Source of the DNA: Pollutimonas sp. M17
GTDB taxonomy: Bacteria > Pseudomonadota > Gammaproteobacteria > Burkholderiales > Burkholderiaceae_B
Length of the DNA stretch: 64,000 nt
Assembly (NCBI RefSeq): GCF_025836975.1
Contig: NZ_CP107548.1
Coordinates: 2,852,001-2,916,000 of the forward strand
Direction: 5' to 3'
The notes beneath the pieces are model-generated. The model was not told the origin of the DNA, did not search any database, and saw only the letters and a list, made by a program, of their open reading frames with translations. Below, piece after piece: positions 52,449 through 62,629 of the stretch (the stretch's first letter is position 1; each line of letters begins with the position of its first letter). The position numbers and the translations under genes are program-made.

Positions 52449-52481
52449 ATTGTACGGGCTGCCGCGCAATGCGCGCGGCGC

Positions 52482-53363
52482 TCATGCCATCAGGCGGTCG
52501 GCCGCCTCGCGGTACTTGGCCGCCGTTTTCTCAAGGACCTCGGCCGGCAGCTTGGGGGCGGGCGGCGTTTTATCCCAAACCTGGGTTTCCAGCCAGTCGC
52601 GCACGAACTGCTTGTCGAAGGACGGCGGGCTGATGCCGACCGCATAGCCCGAGGCCGGCCAGAAGCGCGAGGAATCGGGTGTCAGGACTTCGTCCATCAA
52701 GTGCAGCTGGCCCTGCTCGTCAAGCCCGAACTCGAACTTGGTGTCGGCGATGATGATGCCCTTGCCCGCCGCGAACTGCGCCGCTTCGGAATACAGCTTC
52801 AGGGTGACGGCGCGGATTTTCTCGGCCAGGTCCTGGCCGATCTGGCCCACCACGTAATCGAAATCCACGTTCTCGTCGTGCGAACCGAATTCCGCCTTGG
52901 CCGCCGGCGTGAAAATGGGCTCGGGCAGACGGCTGGCCTGCTGCAGGCCTGGCGGCAGGGCAACGCCGCAAATGCCGCCCGTGGCCTGGTAGTCTTTCCA
53001 GCCCGAACCGATCAGGTAGCCGCGCGCCACGGCTTCCACCAATATGGGTTTCAGGCGCTTGACCACCACGGCCCGGCCGGCGACCTGATCGCGTTCATCG
53101 GCGCCGACCACGTCCGCCGGATCGATGCCGGTGGAGTGATTGGGAAGGATGTGGGCCAGCTTCTTCAGCCAGAATTCGGTGAGCTCGGTCAGCACCTGCC
53201 CCTTGCCGGGGATGGGATCGTCAAGAATGACATCGAAGGCGGAAATCCGGTCGGACGCCACGATCAGCAGCTTGTCATCGCCCACCGCGTACATGTCGCG
53301 CACTTTTCCGCGAGCGATCAAAGGCAGCGATTTGATGCTTGATTGATGTAGAGCCTGAACCAC
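52482..53363 (-). CDS. purC: Phosphoribosylaminoimidazole-succinocarboxamide synthase PurC
   Basis: PurC joins CAIR and aspartate with ATP to give SAICAR. The 293-residue (long bacterial/yeast-like) form starts at GTG 53363 with AAGGA 6 bases upstream; no ATG fits. Motifs are [33 protein letters not shown] (nucleotide loop), [48 protein letters not shown] and [12 protein letters not shown]. It stands between the fba terminator and purE, so it probably has its own promoter in 53364-53437. Confidence 0.95.
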   Translation of the reverse strand: MVQALHQSSIKSLPLIARGKVRDMYAVGDDKLLIVASDRISAFDVILDDPIPGKGQVLTELTEFWLKKLAHILPNHSTGIDPADVVGADERDQVAGRAVVVKRLKPILVEAVARGYLIGSGWKDYQATGGICGVALPPGLQQASRLPEPIFTPAAKAEFGSHDENVDFDYVVGQIGQDLAEKIRAVTLKLYSEAAQFAAGKGIIIADTKFEFGLDEQGQLHLMDEVLTPDSSRFWPASGYAVGISPPSFDKQFVRDWLETQVWDKTPPAPKLPAEVLEKTAAKYREAADRLMA

Positions 53364-53437
53364 GATGTATCCTTGAAAAAAGAACCGATGCCCTCGATGG
53401 GGCGCTTGCGCCTTGAAGCGGGCCGGCAGCAAAAAAT

Positions 53438-53461
53438 CCCGTCGGCGCCATGCCGGACGGG
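53438..53461 (-). terminator. Intrinsic terminator after the fructose-bisphosphate aldolase gene
   Basis: CCCGTC (53438-53443) and GACGGG (53456-53461) pair around a GC-rich loop. On the minus strand a run of T follows (complement of 53431-53436). It separates the aldolase gene from purC. Confidence 0.8.
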
Positions 53462-53489
53462 ATGAAGGCTAGGCCCGGAAGCAGCGCAT

Positions 53490-54554
53490 TTATTGAACGA
53501 CTTGCGCCAATTCGCCGCCGGCGTAGCGCTTGGCCATCTCGGCCAGAGACACCGGCTTGATCTTGCTGGCATTGCCGGCGGTGCCGAACTGCTCGTAGCG
53601 CTGCTTGCAGATTTTCTTGGCGGCTTCGCGGGCGGGCTTCAGGTATTCGCGCGGATCGAACTTGCCGGGGTTCTCGGCCATGAAACGGCGAATGGCGCCC
53701 GTCATGGCCAGGCGGATGTCGGTGTCGATATTGACCTTGCGGACGCCGAACTTGATGGCTTCCTGGATTTCCTCGACCGGCACGCCGTAGGTTTCCTTCA
53801 TGTCGCCGCCGAACTCGCGGATCTCGGCCAGCAATTCTTGCGGCACGCTGGAACTGCCGTGCATGACCAGATGGGTATTGGGCAGGCGGCGGTGGATTTC
53901 CTTGATGCGGGAAATGGAGAGGATGTCGCCGGTGGGCTTGCGGGTGAACTTGTAGGCGCCGTGGCTGGTGCCGATGGCGATGGCCAGTGCGTCCAGCTGG
54001 GTGTGGCGGACGAAGTCGGCGGCCTGCTCGGGATCGGTGAGTAACTGCTCCATGGTCATGGTGCCTTCGGCGCCGTGGCCGTCTTCCTTGTCGCCCTTCA
54101 TGGTTTCAAGCGAACCCAGACAGCCGAGCTCGCCTTCGACGGTCACGCCCAGCTTGTGTGCCATTTCGACTACCTGGCGGGTGACGTCAAGGTTGTATTC
54201 ATACTCGGCGATGGTCTTGCCGTCGGCCTGCAGCGAGCCGTCCATCATGACGCTGGAAAAACCCAGGTCGATGGCGCCCTGGCAGACGGCGGGCGACTGG
54301 CCGTGATCCTGGTGCATGACGACGGGAATGTTGGGATAGCTTTCGACCGCGGCCTGGATCAGGTATTTCAGGAAGCCTTCGCCGGCGTATTTGCGGGCGC
54401 CGGCGGATGCCTGCATGATCACCGGGCTATCGGTCTCAGCGGCGGCTTCCATGATCGCTTGAACTTGCTCAAGGTTGTTGACGTTGAACGCGGGTATGCC
54501 ATAGCCATTCTCGGCTGCGTGGTCGAGCAGCTGGCGCATGGAAACAAGGGCCAT
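53490..54554 (-). CDS. fba: Fructose-bisphosphate aldolase, class II (Calvin-type)
   Basis: The zinc aldolase interconverts fructose-1,6-bisphosphate with DHAP and G3P. It has 354 residues. Zinc and catalytic residues sit in [55 protein letters not shown] and [10 protein letters not shown], with [18 protein letters not shown] binding phosphate. This is the CbbA-like subgroup common in betaproteobacteria. AGGAG precedes ATG. TAAAAT at about -40 on the minus strand could be the -10 box. It ends in an intrinsic terminator. Confidence 0.95.
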   Translation of the reverse strand: MALVSMRQLLDHAAENGYGIPAFNVNNLEQVQAIMEAAAETDSPVIMQASAGARKYAGEGFLKYLIQAAVESYPNIPVVMHQDHGQSPAVCQGAIDLGFSSVMMDGSLQADGKTIAEYEYNLDVTRQVVEMAHKLGVTVEGELGCLGSLETMKGDKEDGHGAEGTMTMEQLLTDPEQAADFVRHTQLDALAIAIGTSHGAYKFTRKPTGDILSISRIKEIHRRLPNTHLVMHGSSSVPQELLAEIREFGGDMKETYGVPVEEIQEAIKFGVRKVNIDTDIRLAMTGAIRRFMAENPGKFDPREYLKPAREAAKKICKQRYEQFGTAGNASKIKPVSLAEMAKRYAGGELAQVVQ

Positions 54555-54654
54555 GAAAAGACTCCTGAAATCAATTAATAAGGGTTCCGCTCATTTTACC
54601 CGAATGTACAGGCCGGCCAGCCGCCGCTGGTATCGATAGGATACAGATCCCTTC

Positions 54655-55296
54655 TTAATTTGTACGCGCTGTCGGCCGAATGGCGGATTTGGGCCGGAAG
54701 GCCTTGACGATGTCCTCGCGGGTTTCAATATACGGCCCGCCGATCAGGTCGATGCAATACGGCACCGCCGCGAAGATTCCCGCCGTCAGCACTTGTCCGT
54801 CGGGGCCTTTCAGGCCTTCCAGCGTTTCCTTGATGGCCTTGGGCTGGCCCGGCAAGTTGATGATCAGCGCGGCGTGATCCGCCGTCTCCCGTATGACGGC
54901 CACCTGGCGCGACAAGATCGCGGTGGGCACGAACTTCAGGCTGATCTGGCGCATCTGCTCGCCGAAACCGGGCATTTCCCTGGTGGCGACGGCCAGAGTG
55001 GCTTCGGGGGTCAGGTCGCGCCGGGCCGGGCCCGTGCCGCCGGTGGTCAGCACCAGGTCACAGCCCAGCACATCGACGAGATGCACCAGGGTGGCGGAAA
55101 TCTGTTCCGGCTCGTCGGGAACCAGGCGCGCGGCGACCTGAGGCGCCCGCGTCAACGCGCCATCCAGCCACGATTGCAGGGCGGGTATGCCCTGGTCTTC
55201 GTATGTTCCGCTGGCGGCGCGATCGGAAATGGATACCAGGCCCACGAGCAATTGATCGGGGTGCTGGCGGACGAGAGGGGCTTGAGGCAAAGACAT
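54655..55296 (-). CDS. mog: Molybdopterin adenylyltransferase
   Basis: Mog adenylates molybdopterin before molybdate insertion. The 213-residue MogA/MoaB fold contains LVGLVSISDRAASGTYEDQGIPALQSWLD, LVLTTGGTGPARRDLTPEATL (the TGGTGxxxRD motif) and INLPGQPKAIKETLEGL. The start at 55296 lies 18 bp after the aldehyde dehydrogenase stop on the same strand, so the two may be cotranscribed. No other molybdenum-cofactor gene is nearby. Confidence 0.94.
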   Translation of the reverse strand: MSLPQAPLVRQHPDQLLVGLVSISDRAASGTYEDQGIPALQSWLDGALTRAPQVAARLVPDEPEQISATLVHLVDVLGCDLVLTTGGTGPARRDLTPEATLAVATREMPGFGEQMRQISLKFVPTAILSRQVAVIRETADHAALIINLPGQPKAIKETLEGLKGPDGQVLTAGIFAAVPYCIDLIGGPYIETREDIVKAFRPKSAIRPTARTN

Positions 55297-55314
55297 GGCG
55301 CTTCCGGTTGAGGG

Positions 55315-56748
55315 TTAATGCTTGATGGCAATCGTCTTGACGGTGGTGAAGCCATACAAGGCTTCGAAGCCCTTCTCGCGGCCGTAGCCCGACTGCCCCG
55401 TGCCGCCGAAAGGCAGCTCGACGCCGCCGCCCGCGCCATAGTTGTTGATGAATACCTGTCCCGAGCGGACGGCCCGCGCCATGCGCAGCTGCCTTGCGCC
55501 ATCCTGCGTCCAGATGCCGGCCACCAGGCCGAAAGGCGTTCCGTTGGCAATGCGCAAGGCATCGGCCTCGGTCTCGAAGGGAATGGCGGCGAGCACGGGG
55601 CCGAAGATTTCCTCCTGCGCCAGGCGGTGCGCCGGCGGGACGTCGCCCAGCAGCACAGGAGTTTGATAGAAGCCGCCCTGGGGCGCATTGGGATCGAGCA
55701 TCCCTTGCGCGACGAGCGAGACGCCGGACTCTTCAGCCTCCGACAGAAACCGCTTCACGCGCGCCTGCTGCTTTGCATTGATCAAGGGCCCGCAATCCGG
55801 ATCGTCGCCGGCGGGCCCCGTGCGCGTGCCCCTGAACAGCTCGGACAGCCGCCCGATCACATCGGCATAGATGGCGCGCTGCACCAGCAGTCGGCTGCCC
55901 GCCGAGCAGGTCTGCCCGGCGTTCTGGATGATGGCGTTCAACAGCACCGGCAAGGCGGCTTCGATGTCGGCGTCGGAAAACAGAATCTGCGGCGACTTGC
56001 CTCCCAGTTCCAGCGTAACGGGCGCAAAGTGCCCCGCCGCCGCCAAGGCTACCTGCTGGCCGGTCTGCGGCGAACCGGTGAATGAAATATGGTCGATGCC
56101 CGGGTGCGCCGACAAGGCGGCGCCCGCCTCGATGCCCAGGCCGGTGCAGATGTTCAGCGCCCCGGCGGGCAGGCCGGCCTCCATGGCAATCTCGGCCACC
56201 TTCAGCAGCGACAGGCAGGCATCCTCGGCCGGCTTGACCACGCAGGCGTTGCCGGCCGCCAGCGCCGCCCCCACACTGCGCCCAAAAATCTGCAAGGGGT
56301 AATTCCAGGGAACGATATGGCCAGTCACCCCGTGCGGCTCGCGCAGGGTCAGCACCGTGTAGTCACGGGGATAGGGAATGGTCGAGCCATGCAGCTTGTC
56401 GACCGCGCCGGCGTAGAACTCGAAATACCGCGCGACGGCGGCGGCGTCGGAGCGGGCCTGGCGCATCGGCTTGCCCGTGTCCTTCGACTCGATCCGGGCC
56501 AGCTCCTCGTGGTTGTCCTGCAAGGCGCGGCTGACACGCAAGAGCAGCCTGCTGCGTTCGGCGGGCGCCATCCTGCCCCATGCGCCCTCGAAGGCCGCAC
56601 GGGCGGCCCGAACGGCCACGTCGATGTCGGCTTCACCCGACCGGGCGATCTCCGCATAAAGCAGCCCGTTGGATGGATCGATAACCGGCACGGTCTGTCC
56701 CGCCAGCGCGCTTACCCATTGATTGGCAATGAAATTCTTGTGCATCAT
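55315..56748 (-). CDS. NAD(P)-dependent aldehyde dehydrogenase (betaine-aldehyde-dehydrogenase-like)
   Basis: The 477-residue protein starts at MMHKNFIANQWV; ATG 56778 further upstream is possible. ALDH motifs are HIVPWNYPLQIFGRSVGAALAAGNACVVKPAE (cofactor), SFTGSPQTGQQVA, TLELGGKSPQILF (general base Glu), NAGQTCSAGSRLLV (catalytic Cys) and EEIFGPVLAAIPFE. The substrate is not determined. It could oxidise semialdehydes, but its location 19 kb from boxCBA and next to mog gives no reason to call it the box semialdehyde dehydrogenase. Confidence 0.9.
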   Translation of the reverse strand: MMHKNFIANQWVSALAGQTVPVIDPSNGLLYAEIARSGEADIDVAVRAARAAFEGAWGRMAPAERSRLLLRVSRALQDNHEELARIESKDTGKPMRQARSDAAAVARYFEFYAGAVDKLHGSTIPYPRDYTVLTLREPHGVTGHIVPWNYPLQIFGRSVGAALAAGNACVVKPAEDACLSLLKVAEIAMEAGLPAGALNICTGLGIEAGAALSAHPGIDHISFTGSPQTGQQVALAAAGHFAPVTLELGGKSPQILFSDADIEAALPVLLNAIIQNAGQTCSAGSRLLVQRAIYADVIGRLSELFRGTRTGPAGDDPDCGPLINAKQQARVKRFLSEAEESGVSLVAQGMLDPNAPQGGFYQTPVLLGDVPPAHRLAQEEIFGPVLAAIPFETEADALRIANGTPFGLVAGIWTQDGARQLRMARAVRSGQVFINNYGAGGGVELPFGGTGQSGYGREKGFEALYGFTTVKTIAIKH

Positions 56749-56882
56749 GGCATCTGTCCCGTAGTGATTGGCTTGCATGCGGCCGTGGCGCTCGTATCGC
56801 GCGCTTTCGATATTGGCGTCCCTGCTGCCGGCTTTCCGAATTGTTATTCTACGATGAAGGCCTTATTTGATTGCACACGAAG

Positions 56883-57740
56883 ATGAATACTGAGAAACGC
56901 CGCATACTGCTGGCCGGCGGCGGGGACCTGTGCCGCCGCACTGGAGATATCCTGCTTGCCCAAGGCCACGATGTCTGGGCCTTGCGCCGGCACCCGCCCG
57001 CCGACGATACGGCCGGCCTGCGCTGGCTGGCCGCCGATCTGAGCCAGGCCGCCACGCTGGCCGCCCTGCCGGGCGGCATCAGCCATGTGCTTTACGCCGT
57101 GGCGCCGGGCGAGCGCAGCCCGCAAGCCTACCGCTCCGTGTTCCTGGACGGCGCCGCCAACCTGCTGGCGGCGCTGAACCATGAGGCCCTGCGGCGTTTC
57201 GTGTTCGTTTCGTCGTCCGCGGTGTATGGCGCCAGCGAAGACTGGGTCGATGAGGATACGCCGGCCCGGCCGCAAGGGTATAACGGCGAAATAGTGCTGG
57301 AAGCCGAGAATCACCTGCGGCGGAGCCTGGGCCGCAAGGCCGTGACACTGCGTCTGTCGGGGCTATATGGGCCGGGCCGCACGCAATTGCTGGACAGGCT
57401 GCGCCAGGGCCGGGCCGCCGTCATCCAGGATCCGCCCCATTGGACAAATCGTATGCATATTGAGGATGCGGCGCGCGCCTGCGCCCATTTGCTGATGCTG
57501 GACGGAGCACAGCCGTGCTATGTGGGCAGCGATGACAGGCCCATGCCCATGGCACAGTTGTATGACACCTTGGCCGACATGCTGAGCGCGCCTCAGCCAC
57601 CCAGGACCGACACCCCGAGGATCGCGGCCGGCAGCAAGCGGCTGTGCAATGCGCGCCTGAAAGCCAGCGGCTTCGCGCTGCGCTGGCCCGACGCCATCGA
57701 AGGCTATCGGGCCCTGATCGAGGCAGGGGATGCGCGATAA
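56883..57740 (+). CDS. NAD-dependent epimerase/dehydratase family protein (YeeZ-like)
   Basis: The 285-residue short-chain-type Rossmann protein has the dinucleotide motif ILLAGGGDLCRRTGDILLAQGHDVWALRR at residues about 8-36. VFVSSSAVYGASEDWVDEDTPARP carries Ser/Tyr of the SDR site, and TNRMHIEDAARACAHLL follows. The usual YxxxK is changed: the helix reads YNGEIVLEAE, lacking the Lys. It may therefore bind nucleotide without redox catalysis, as suspected for YeeZ-type proteins. It is the only plus-strand gene in the 49.6-62.2 kb block, diverging from the aldehyde dehydrogenase (134 bp). Confidence 0.82.
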   Translation: MNTEKRRILLAGGGDLCRRTGDILLAQGHDVWALRRHPPADDTAGLRWLAADLSQAATLAALPGGISHVLYAVAPGERSPQAYRSVFLDGAANLLAALNHEALRRFVFVSSSAVYGASEDWVDEDTPARPQGYNGEIVLEAENHLRRSLGRKAVTLRLSGLYGPGRTQLLDRLRQGRAAVIQDPPHWTNRMHIEDAARACAHLLMLDGAQPCYVGSDDRPMPMAQLYDTLADMLSAPQPPRTDTPRIAAGSKRLCNARLKASGFALRWPDAIEGYRALIEAGDAR

Positions 57741-57789
57741 GCCGCTGTCAATCTACAGGTCTTCGCGCTAAGCGGCCAACCGCTCCGGC

Positions 57790-58983
57790 CTAATCCCGCG
57801 CGCGCTGCTGCAGGATCTCCACGGCGGGCAATGTCCGGCCTTCCAGGAACTCCAGGAAAGCGCCGCCGCCGGTGGAGATATAGCCCACCTTGTCCTCGAT
57901 GCCGTATTTGGCAATCGCCGCCAGCGTATCGCCGCCGCCCGCAATCGAAAAGCCGTCCGAATCGGCAATGGCCTGCGCCACCACCTTGGTGCCGTTGGCG
58001 AAGGCGTCGAATTCGAACACGCCGACCGGACCGTTCCAGACTATGGTGCCCGCCTGCTTCAGAATGCCGGCCAGCTGCTGCGCGGTATCGGGACCGATAT
58101 CCAGGATCTGGTCGTCGCCGGCCACGTCGCCCGCCGCCTTCACCGTCGCGGCCGCGGTCGCGCTGAACTCCTTGGCGCAGACGACATCCGTCGGAATCGG
58201 CACAGCGGCGCCGCGCTTTTTCATCATCTCGATGACGGCGCCGGCCTGATCCACCTGGTCGGGCTCCGCCAGCGACTTGCCTATGGGCAGGCCGGCCGCC
58301 AGCATGAAGGTGTTGGCAATGCCGCCGCCCACCACCAGCTGGTCGACCTTGCCGGCCAGCGCCTGCAGGATGGACAGCTTGGTCGAGACCTTGGAGCCGC
58401 CCACAATGGCCACCAGGGGGCGCTTGGGATTCTCAAGCGCACGGCCCAGGGCATCGAGTTCGGCTTCCAGCAAAGGGCCCGCGCAGGCCACCGGGGCAAA
58501 GCGCGCCATGCCCTGTGTGGTGGCTTCGGCGCGATGCGCGGTGCCGAAAGCATCGTTGACGTAGACGTCGCACAGCGCCGCCATCTTGCGCGACAGTTCG
58601 GGATCGTTCTTTTTCTCGCCCACATTGCAGCGGCAGTTTTCCAACAGGACGACCTGGCCCGGACCGACCTGCACACCGTCCACCCAATCGCCACGCAATT
58701 CGACGGGCATGCCCAGCAGCTCGGACAGCCTGCGCGCCACCGGCGCCAGGGTATCGGCGGGAGCCACCGTGCCTTCGGTGGGGCGTCCAAGATGCGAGGT
58801 GACCATGACGGCCGCGCCCGCGTCCAGCGCCATGCGTATGGCCGGCACCGAGGCGCGGATGCGGGTGTCCTCGGTGATTTCGCCGTCCCTCAAGGGCACG
58901 TTCAGATCCGAGCGGATGAATACGCGTTTGCCCGAAAGCCCGCCGGAGGCAGCCAGGGAAGAAAGAGTTTTGATGGTAGACAT
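57790..58983 (-). CDS. pgk: Phosphoglycerate kinase
   Basis: Pgk transfers phosphate between 1,3-bisphosphoglycerate and ADP. It has 397 residues from [10 protein letters not shown]. Canonical motifs are [69 protein letters not shown] and the ATP loop [14 protein letters not shown] with [11 protein letters not shown]. It is the third gene of tkt-gap-pgk. A hairpin separates it from gap. Confidence 0.97.
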   Translation of the reverse strand: MSTIKTLSSLAASGGLSGKRVFIRSDLNVPLRDGEITEDTRIRASVPAIRMALDAGAAVMVTSHLGRPTEGTVAPADTLAPVARRLSELLGMPVELRGDWVDGVQVGPGQVVLLENCRCNVGEKKNDPELSRKMAALCDVYVNDAFGTAHRAEATTQGMARFAPVACAGPLLEAELDALGRALENPKRPLVAIVGGSKVSTKLSILQALAGKVDQLVVGGGIANTFMLAAGLPIGKSLAEPDQVDQAGAVIEMMKKRGAAVPIPTDVVCAKEFSATAAATVKAAGDVAGDDQILDIGPDTAQQLAGILKQAGTIVWNGPVGVFEFDAFANGTKVVAQAIADSDGFSIAGGGDTLAAIAKYGIEDKVGYISTGGGAFLEFLEGRTLPAVEILQQRARD

Positions 58984-59019
58984 GATATGAGCGGCTCTTA
59001 AGGAATGGAACAGACACGG

Positions 59020-59043
59020 CAAGGGCGGGTTGCCCCGCCCTTG
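59020..59043 (-). terminator. Hairpin in the gap-pgk intergenic region
   Basis: CAAGGGCGGG and CCCGCCCTTG form a perfect 10-bp stem with the 4-nt loop TTGC. No U-run follows, so it is more likely an mRNA-stabilising or processing hairpin, or a weak attenuator that sets the gap:pgk ratio. Confidence 0.55.
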
Positions 59044-59087
59044 CGTGGGAGACTGGGCGACAAACCCGTGCTCCTGGAAAAACCGGC

Positions 59088-60101
59088 TTACTTGGCCGAC
59101 ATCAACGCGACCGTGGTATCGAGCATGCGATTGGAGAAGCCCCATTCGTTGTCGTACCAGGAAGACACCTTGACCAGGGAACCCGACACCTTGGTCAGGC
59201 CCGCGTCGACCGTGCTGGAAGCGGGATCGTGGTTGTAGTCCACTGACACCAGCGGTTCCTCGTTGTACTGCAGGATGCCTTTCAGGGGACCGCTTTCGGC
59301 GGCGGCCTTCAGGATGCCGTTGACTTCTTCGACGCTGGTGTCGCGCGCCGCCACGAAGGACAGATCAACGATGGAAACATTGATGGTGGGGACCCGGATG
59401 GCATAGCCGTCCAGCTTGCCGTTCAGTTCGGGCATGACCAGGCCCACGGCCGACGCGGCGCCGGTCTTGGTGGGGATCATGCTGTGCGTGGCCGAACGGG
59501 CACGGCGCAGGTCTTCGTGATAGACGTCGGTCAGGACCTGGTCGTTGGTGTAGGCGTGGATGGTGGTCATCAGGCCATTGACGATGCCCAGCTTCTCATG
59601 CAAAGGCTGGACCAGCGGAGCCAGGCAGTTGGTGGTGCACGATGCGTTGGAGATCACCGTATCACTGGACTTCAGCACGCCATGGTTCACGCCGTAAACG
59701 ATGGTGGCATCGACGTCTTTGCCGCCGGGAGCCGAGATAATGACTTTCTTGGCGCCGCCCTTCAGGTGCGCGCTGGCCTTTTCCTTGCTGGTGAAGAAGC
59801 CTGTGCATTCCAGCACGACGTCGACGCCCAGCTCGCCCCAAGGCAGGGCCGAAGGGTCGCGATTGGCCAGGACGCGGATCTTGTCGCCATTGACGACCAT
59901 GTAGTCGCCGTCGACCGTCACCTTGCCGGGGAACTTGCCGTGTGCCGTATCAAAGCGCGTCAAGTGGGCATTAGTATTGGGGTTGCCCAGGTCGTTGATG
60001 GCCACGATCTGAATATCGTGCTTCTTGCCGTCTTCGTAGTGTGCCCGCAAAATATTGCGCCCAATACGGCCATAGCCGTTGATCGCCACGCGTATCGTCA
60101 T
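59088..60101 (-). CDS. gap: Glyceraldehyde-3-phosphate dehydrogenase, type I
   Basis: The 337-residue NAD enzyme contains [15 protein letters not shown] (NAD), [21 protein letters not shown] (catalytic Cys) with IHAYTNDQ (His partner region), [18 protein letters not shown] and [13 protein letters not shown]. Asp/Asn at INDLGNPN favours NAD over NADP. The start is supported by AGGAGAG. It is cotranscribed with tkt (14 bp apart) and pgk. Confidence 0.97.
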   Translation of the reverse strand: MTIRVAINGYGRIGRNILRAHYEDGKKHDIQIVAINDLGNPNTNAHLTRFDTAHGKFPGKVTVDGDYMVVNGDKIRVLANRDPSALPWGELGVDVVLECTGFFTSKEKASAHLKGGAKKVIISAPGGKDVDATIVYGVNHGVLKSSDTVISNASCTTNCLAPLVQPLHEKLGIVNGLMTTIHAYTNDQVLTDVYHEDLRRARSATHSMIPTKTGAASAVGLVMPELNGKLDGYAIRVPTINVSIVDLSFVAARDTSVEEVNGILKAAAESGPLKGILQYNEEPLVSVDYNHDPASSTVDAGLTKVSGSLVKVSSWYDNEWGFSNRMLDTTVALMSAK

Positions 60102-60115
60102 TATTGCTCTCCTGT

Positions 60116-62161
60116 TTATAAAACCTGTTCGACGGCTGCAGCGACGTGCTCGGCCGTCAAGCCAAAATACTTGAACAATGCACCGGCCGGCGCGGATTCG
60201 CCGTAGGTGTCCAAACCGACCACGGCGCCATCCAGGCCGACGTATTTGTACCAGCCGGCGGTAACGCCCGCCTCGACGGCGACGCGCGGCATGCCCTTGG
60301 GCAGCACGCTCTCGCGCCATTGCGCGTCTTGCGCATCGAACACATTGGTGCAAGGCATGGACACCACGCGGACCGCGATCCCCTTGGCGGCCAGCTGTTC
60401 CTGCGCACCCAGGGCCAGGGCCACTTCGGATCCCGTGGCAATGATCACCGCGCGGGCGTCCTGCGCGTCGCGCAGCACGTAGCCGCCGCGGCTGATGCCT
60501 TCGATGGCCTGCGCGTCGCGCGCCACGAAAGGCAGGTTCTGGCGCGACAGCAGCAAGGCGCTGGGACCGCCATCGCGCACGTCCATGCCCACGCTGGCGG
60601 GACGCTGAATGGCGTAGGCCCAGGCCGCCGCCGTTTCCGTGGTGTCGCAGGGGCGCCAGACATGCAGGTTGGGGATCAGGCGCAGGCTCGCGGCATGCTC
60701 GACCGACTGGTGGGTGGGGCCGTCCTCGCCCAGGCCGATGGAGTCGTGCGTGAACACGTGCACCACCCGCTGCTTCATCAGCGCCGCCATGCGCAGGGCA
60801 TTGCGGGAGTAGTCGGAAAAGGTCAGGAAAGTACCGCCGAAGGGCAGGTAGCCGCCATGCAGGGCCACGCCGTTCATGACGGCGGCCATGCCGAATTCGC
60901 GCACGCCGTAGTTGATGTGGCGGCCGAAGCGCAGATGCAGGTCGCCGGCGCGCACGGGCTCGACGCCCTTCCAGTCGGTCAGGTTGGAGCCGGTCAGGTC
61001 GGCAGACCCGCCCAGCATCTCGGGCAGCATCTCGACGAAAGCGGTAATGGCCAGCTGCGAGGCCTTGCGGGTGGCGACGGTCTCGGCCTTCTGGTTGGTG
61101 GCGTCGACAAAGGCGCGTGCGCGCTCGGCGAAGTCGCCGGGCAGCTCGCTCAGCATGCGGCGCTGAAACTCAGCGGCTTCGACGGGATAGGCCTTGGCGT
61201 AGGCATCGAACCGCGTTTGCCATTCGCCCTGCTGCTGTTGTCCTTTTTCCTTGCCGTCCCAATAGGCGTAGATTTCGGCGGGAATATCGAAGGCGGGGTA
61301 AGGCCAGTTCAGCGCCTGGCGGGTGGCCTGGATTTCGTCCCCACCCAGCGGAGCGCCGTGCACCTTCTCGGTGCCGGCCGCATGGGGAGCGCCCTTGCCG
61401 ATGACGGTGCGGCAGCAGATAAGAGTGGGGCCTTTGCCTTGGCCGGCCAGCTTCTGGGCCTGGACGATGGCGGCATCGACGGCTTCGATATCATGACCGT
61501 CGACATCGCGCAGCACGTTCCAGCCGTAGCTTTCAAAACGCTGCGGGGTGTTGTCGCCGAACCAGTTTTCGACGCGCCCGTCGATGGAGATGCCGTTGTC
61601 GTCGTAGAAGACGATAAGCTTGGACAGCTTCAGCGTGCCGGCCAGCGAGCAGGCTTCATGCGAGATGCCTTCCATCAGGCAGCCGTCGCCCACGAAGGCA
61701 TAGGTGTAGTGGTCGACGATGGCATGGCCGGCGCGATTGAATTCCTGGGCCAGCAGGGCTTCGGCCAGCGCCATGCCGACGGAGTTGGCCAGCCCCTGGC
61801 CCAGGGGGCCGGTGGTGGTCTCGATGCCGGAGGTAATGCCGACTTCGGGATGGCCGGGTGTGCGGGAATGCAGTTGCCGGAAGTTCTTGAGCTCTTCGAT
61901 GGGCAGGTCGTAGCCGGTCAGGTGCAGCAAGGCATAGATCAGCATGGAGCCGTGGCCGTTGGAGAGCACGAAACGGTCGCGGTTGGCCCAGGTGGGATCG
62001 GCGGGGTTATGGCGCAGGTGGCGCGTCCATAATGCCTCGGCAATATCGGCCATTCCCATGGGGGCGCCGGGATGACCCGAATTGGCTTGTTGAACCGCAT
62101 CCATGGCCAGGGCGCGTATAGCGTTGGCCATGGACGAATCTTGGGCAGGCGTAAGGCTCAT
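60116..62161 (-). CDS. tkt: Transketolase
   Basis: The ThDP enzyme of the pentose phosphate pathway moves two-carbon units. It has 681 residues. Motifs are [64 protein letters not shown] with [11 protein letters not shown] (ThDP/Mg), [35 protein letters not shown] and [15 protein letters not shown]. The start [10 protein letters not shown] agrees with the family. It is the first gene of tkt-gap-pgk. Its promoter must lie in 62162-62300, where a TACCGC-N4-GCGGTA dyad (62264-62279) is present. Confidence 0.97.
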   Translation of the reverse strand: MSLTPAQDSSMANAIRALAMDAVQQANSGHPGAPMGMADIAEALWTRHLRHNPADPTWANRDRFVLSNGHGSMLIYALLHLTGYDLPIEELKNFRQLHSRTPGHPEVGITSGIETTTGPLGQGLANSVGMALAEALLAQEFNRAGHAIVDHYTYAFVGDGCLMEGISHEACSLAGTLKLSKLIVFYDDNGISIDGRVENWFGDNTPQRFESYGWNVLRDVDGHDIEAVDAAIVQAQKLAGQGKGPTLICCRTVIGKGAPHAAGTEKVHGAPLGGDEIQATRQALNWPYPAFDIPAEIYAYWDGKEKGQQQQGEWQTRFDAYAKAYPVEAAEFQRRMLSELPGDFAERARAFVDATNQKAETVATRKASQLAITAFVEMLPEMLGGSADLTGSNLTDWKGVEPVRAGDLHLRFGRHINYGVREFGMAAVMNGVALHGGYLPFGGTFLTFSDYSRNALRMAALMKQRVVHVFTHDSIGLGEDGPTHQSVEHAASLRLIPNLHVWRPCDTTETAAAWAYAIQRPASVGMDVRDGGPSALLLSRQNLPFVARDAQAIEGISRGGYVLRDAQDARAVIIATGSEVALALGAQEQLAAKGIAVRVVSMPCTNVFDAQDAQWRESVLPKGMPRVAVEAGVTAGWYKYVGLDGAVVGLDTYGESAPAGALFKYFGLTAEHVAAAVEQVL

Positions 62162-62307
62162 TGAAGACTCGCAAGAGGGCTGGGTCCGCGTGGCGCGGCC
62201 GACCCTCGTCATTGAAGGTTTACAAAGCCTCTGATTTTACCACCGGGGGGTGTATCTGTTATTTACCGCGATTGCGGTAGGGCTTATGGCTTGTTGAGAT
62301 CAGGAAA

Positions 62308-62536
62308 GGCTCGCGGGGAGTGAGGGCTGTGCCGGGCTAACGCGCCAGCGGCCCTGGCTTTGCCAGGGCTTCCCGCGCAGCCGAACAGCGCGGGGGCGGC
62401 CGCGAACTCGCGCGTCGTACAGCCACTGGCTGTACGAAAACGTCGCGCTCAGACAGCGCGGCCTTGCATCCCCCGCGCCGTCCGACCGCGCGGCGCTGCG
62501 CAAACCGCCCGGCACAGCCCTCACTCCCCGCGAGCC
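62308..62536. repeat. Nested palindromic element 1 (229 bp)
   Basis: The outer arms 62308-62336 and 62508-62536 are a perfect 29-bp inverted repeat. Nested inside are GCGCGGGGG/CCCCCGCGC (62388-62396, 62470-62478) and GGCCGCG/CGCGGCC (62398-62404, 62457-62463). The centre is a perfect 10-bp hairpin TCGTACAGCC-ACT-GGCTGTACGA (62415-62437). A side hairpin GCCCTGGC-TTT-GCCAGGGC lies at 62351-62369. The central hairpin is within a few bases of the midpoint of the outer arms. It encodes no protein that I can support. Confidence 0.9.
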
Positions 62537-62629
62537 GACACAGGCCGGCTCAATAGCGGAGAAAAACGCCAGCCGAAGCCAAATCCAAACCCTCTTCCCG
62601 AGTGCGATTTCGTCTCATTTCTGCTTCAA

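Noticed and set aside
55315-56748. Aldehyde dehydrogenase as the missing box-pathway semialdehyde dehydrogenase
   Set aside because: Sequence is of the betaine-aldehyde type, it lies far from boxCBA next to mog, and no TGCA-N6-TGCA site was seen upstream.
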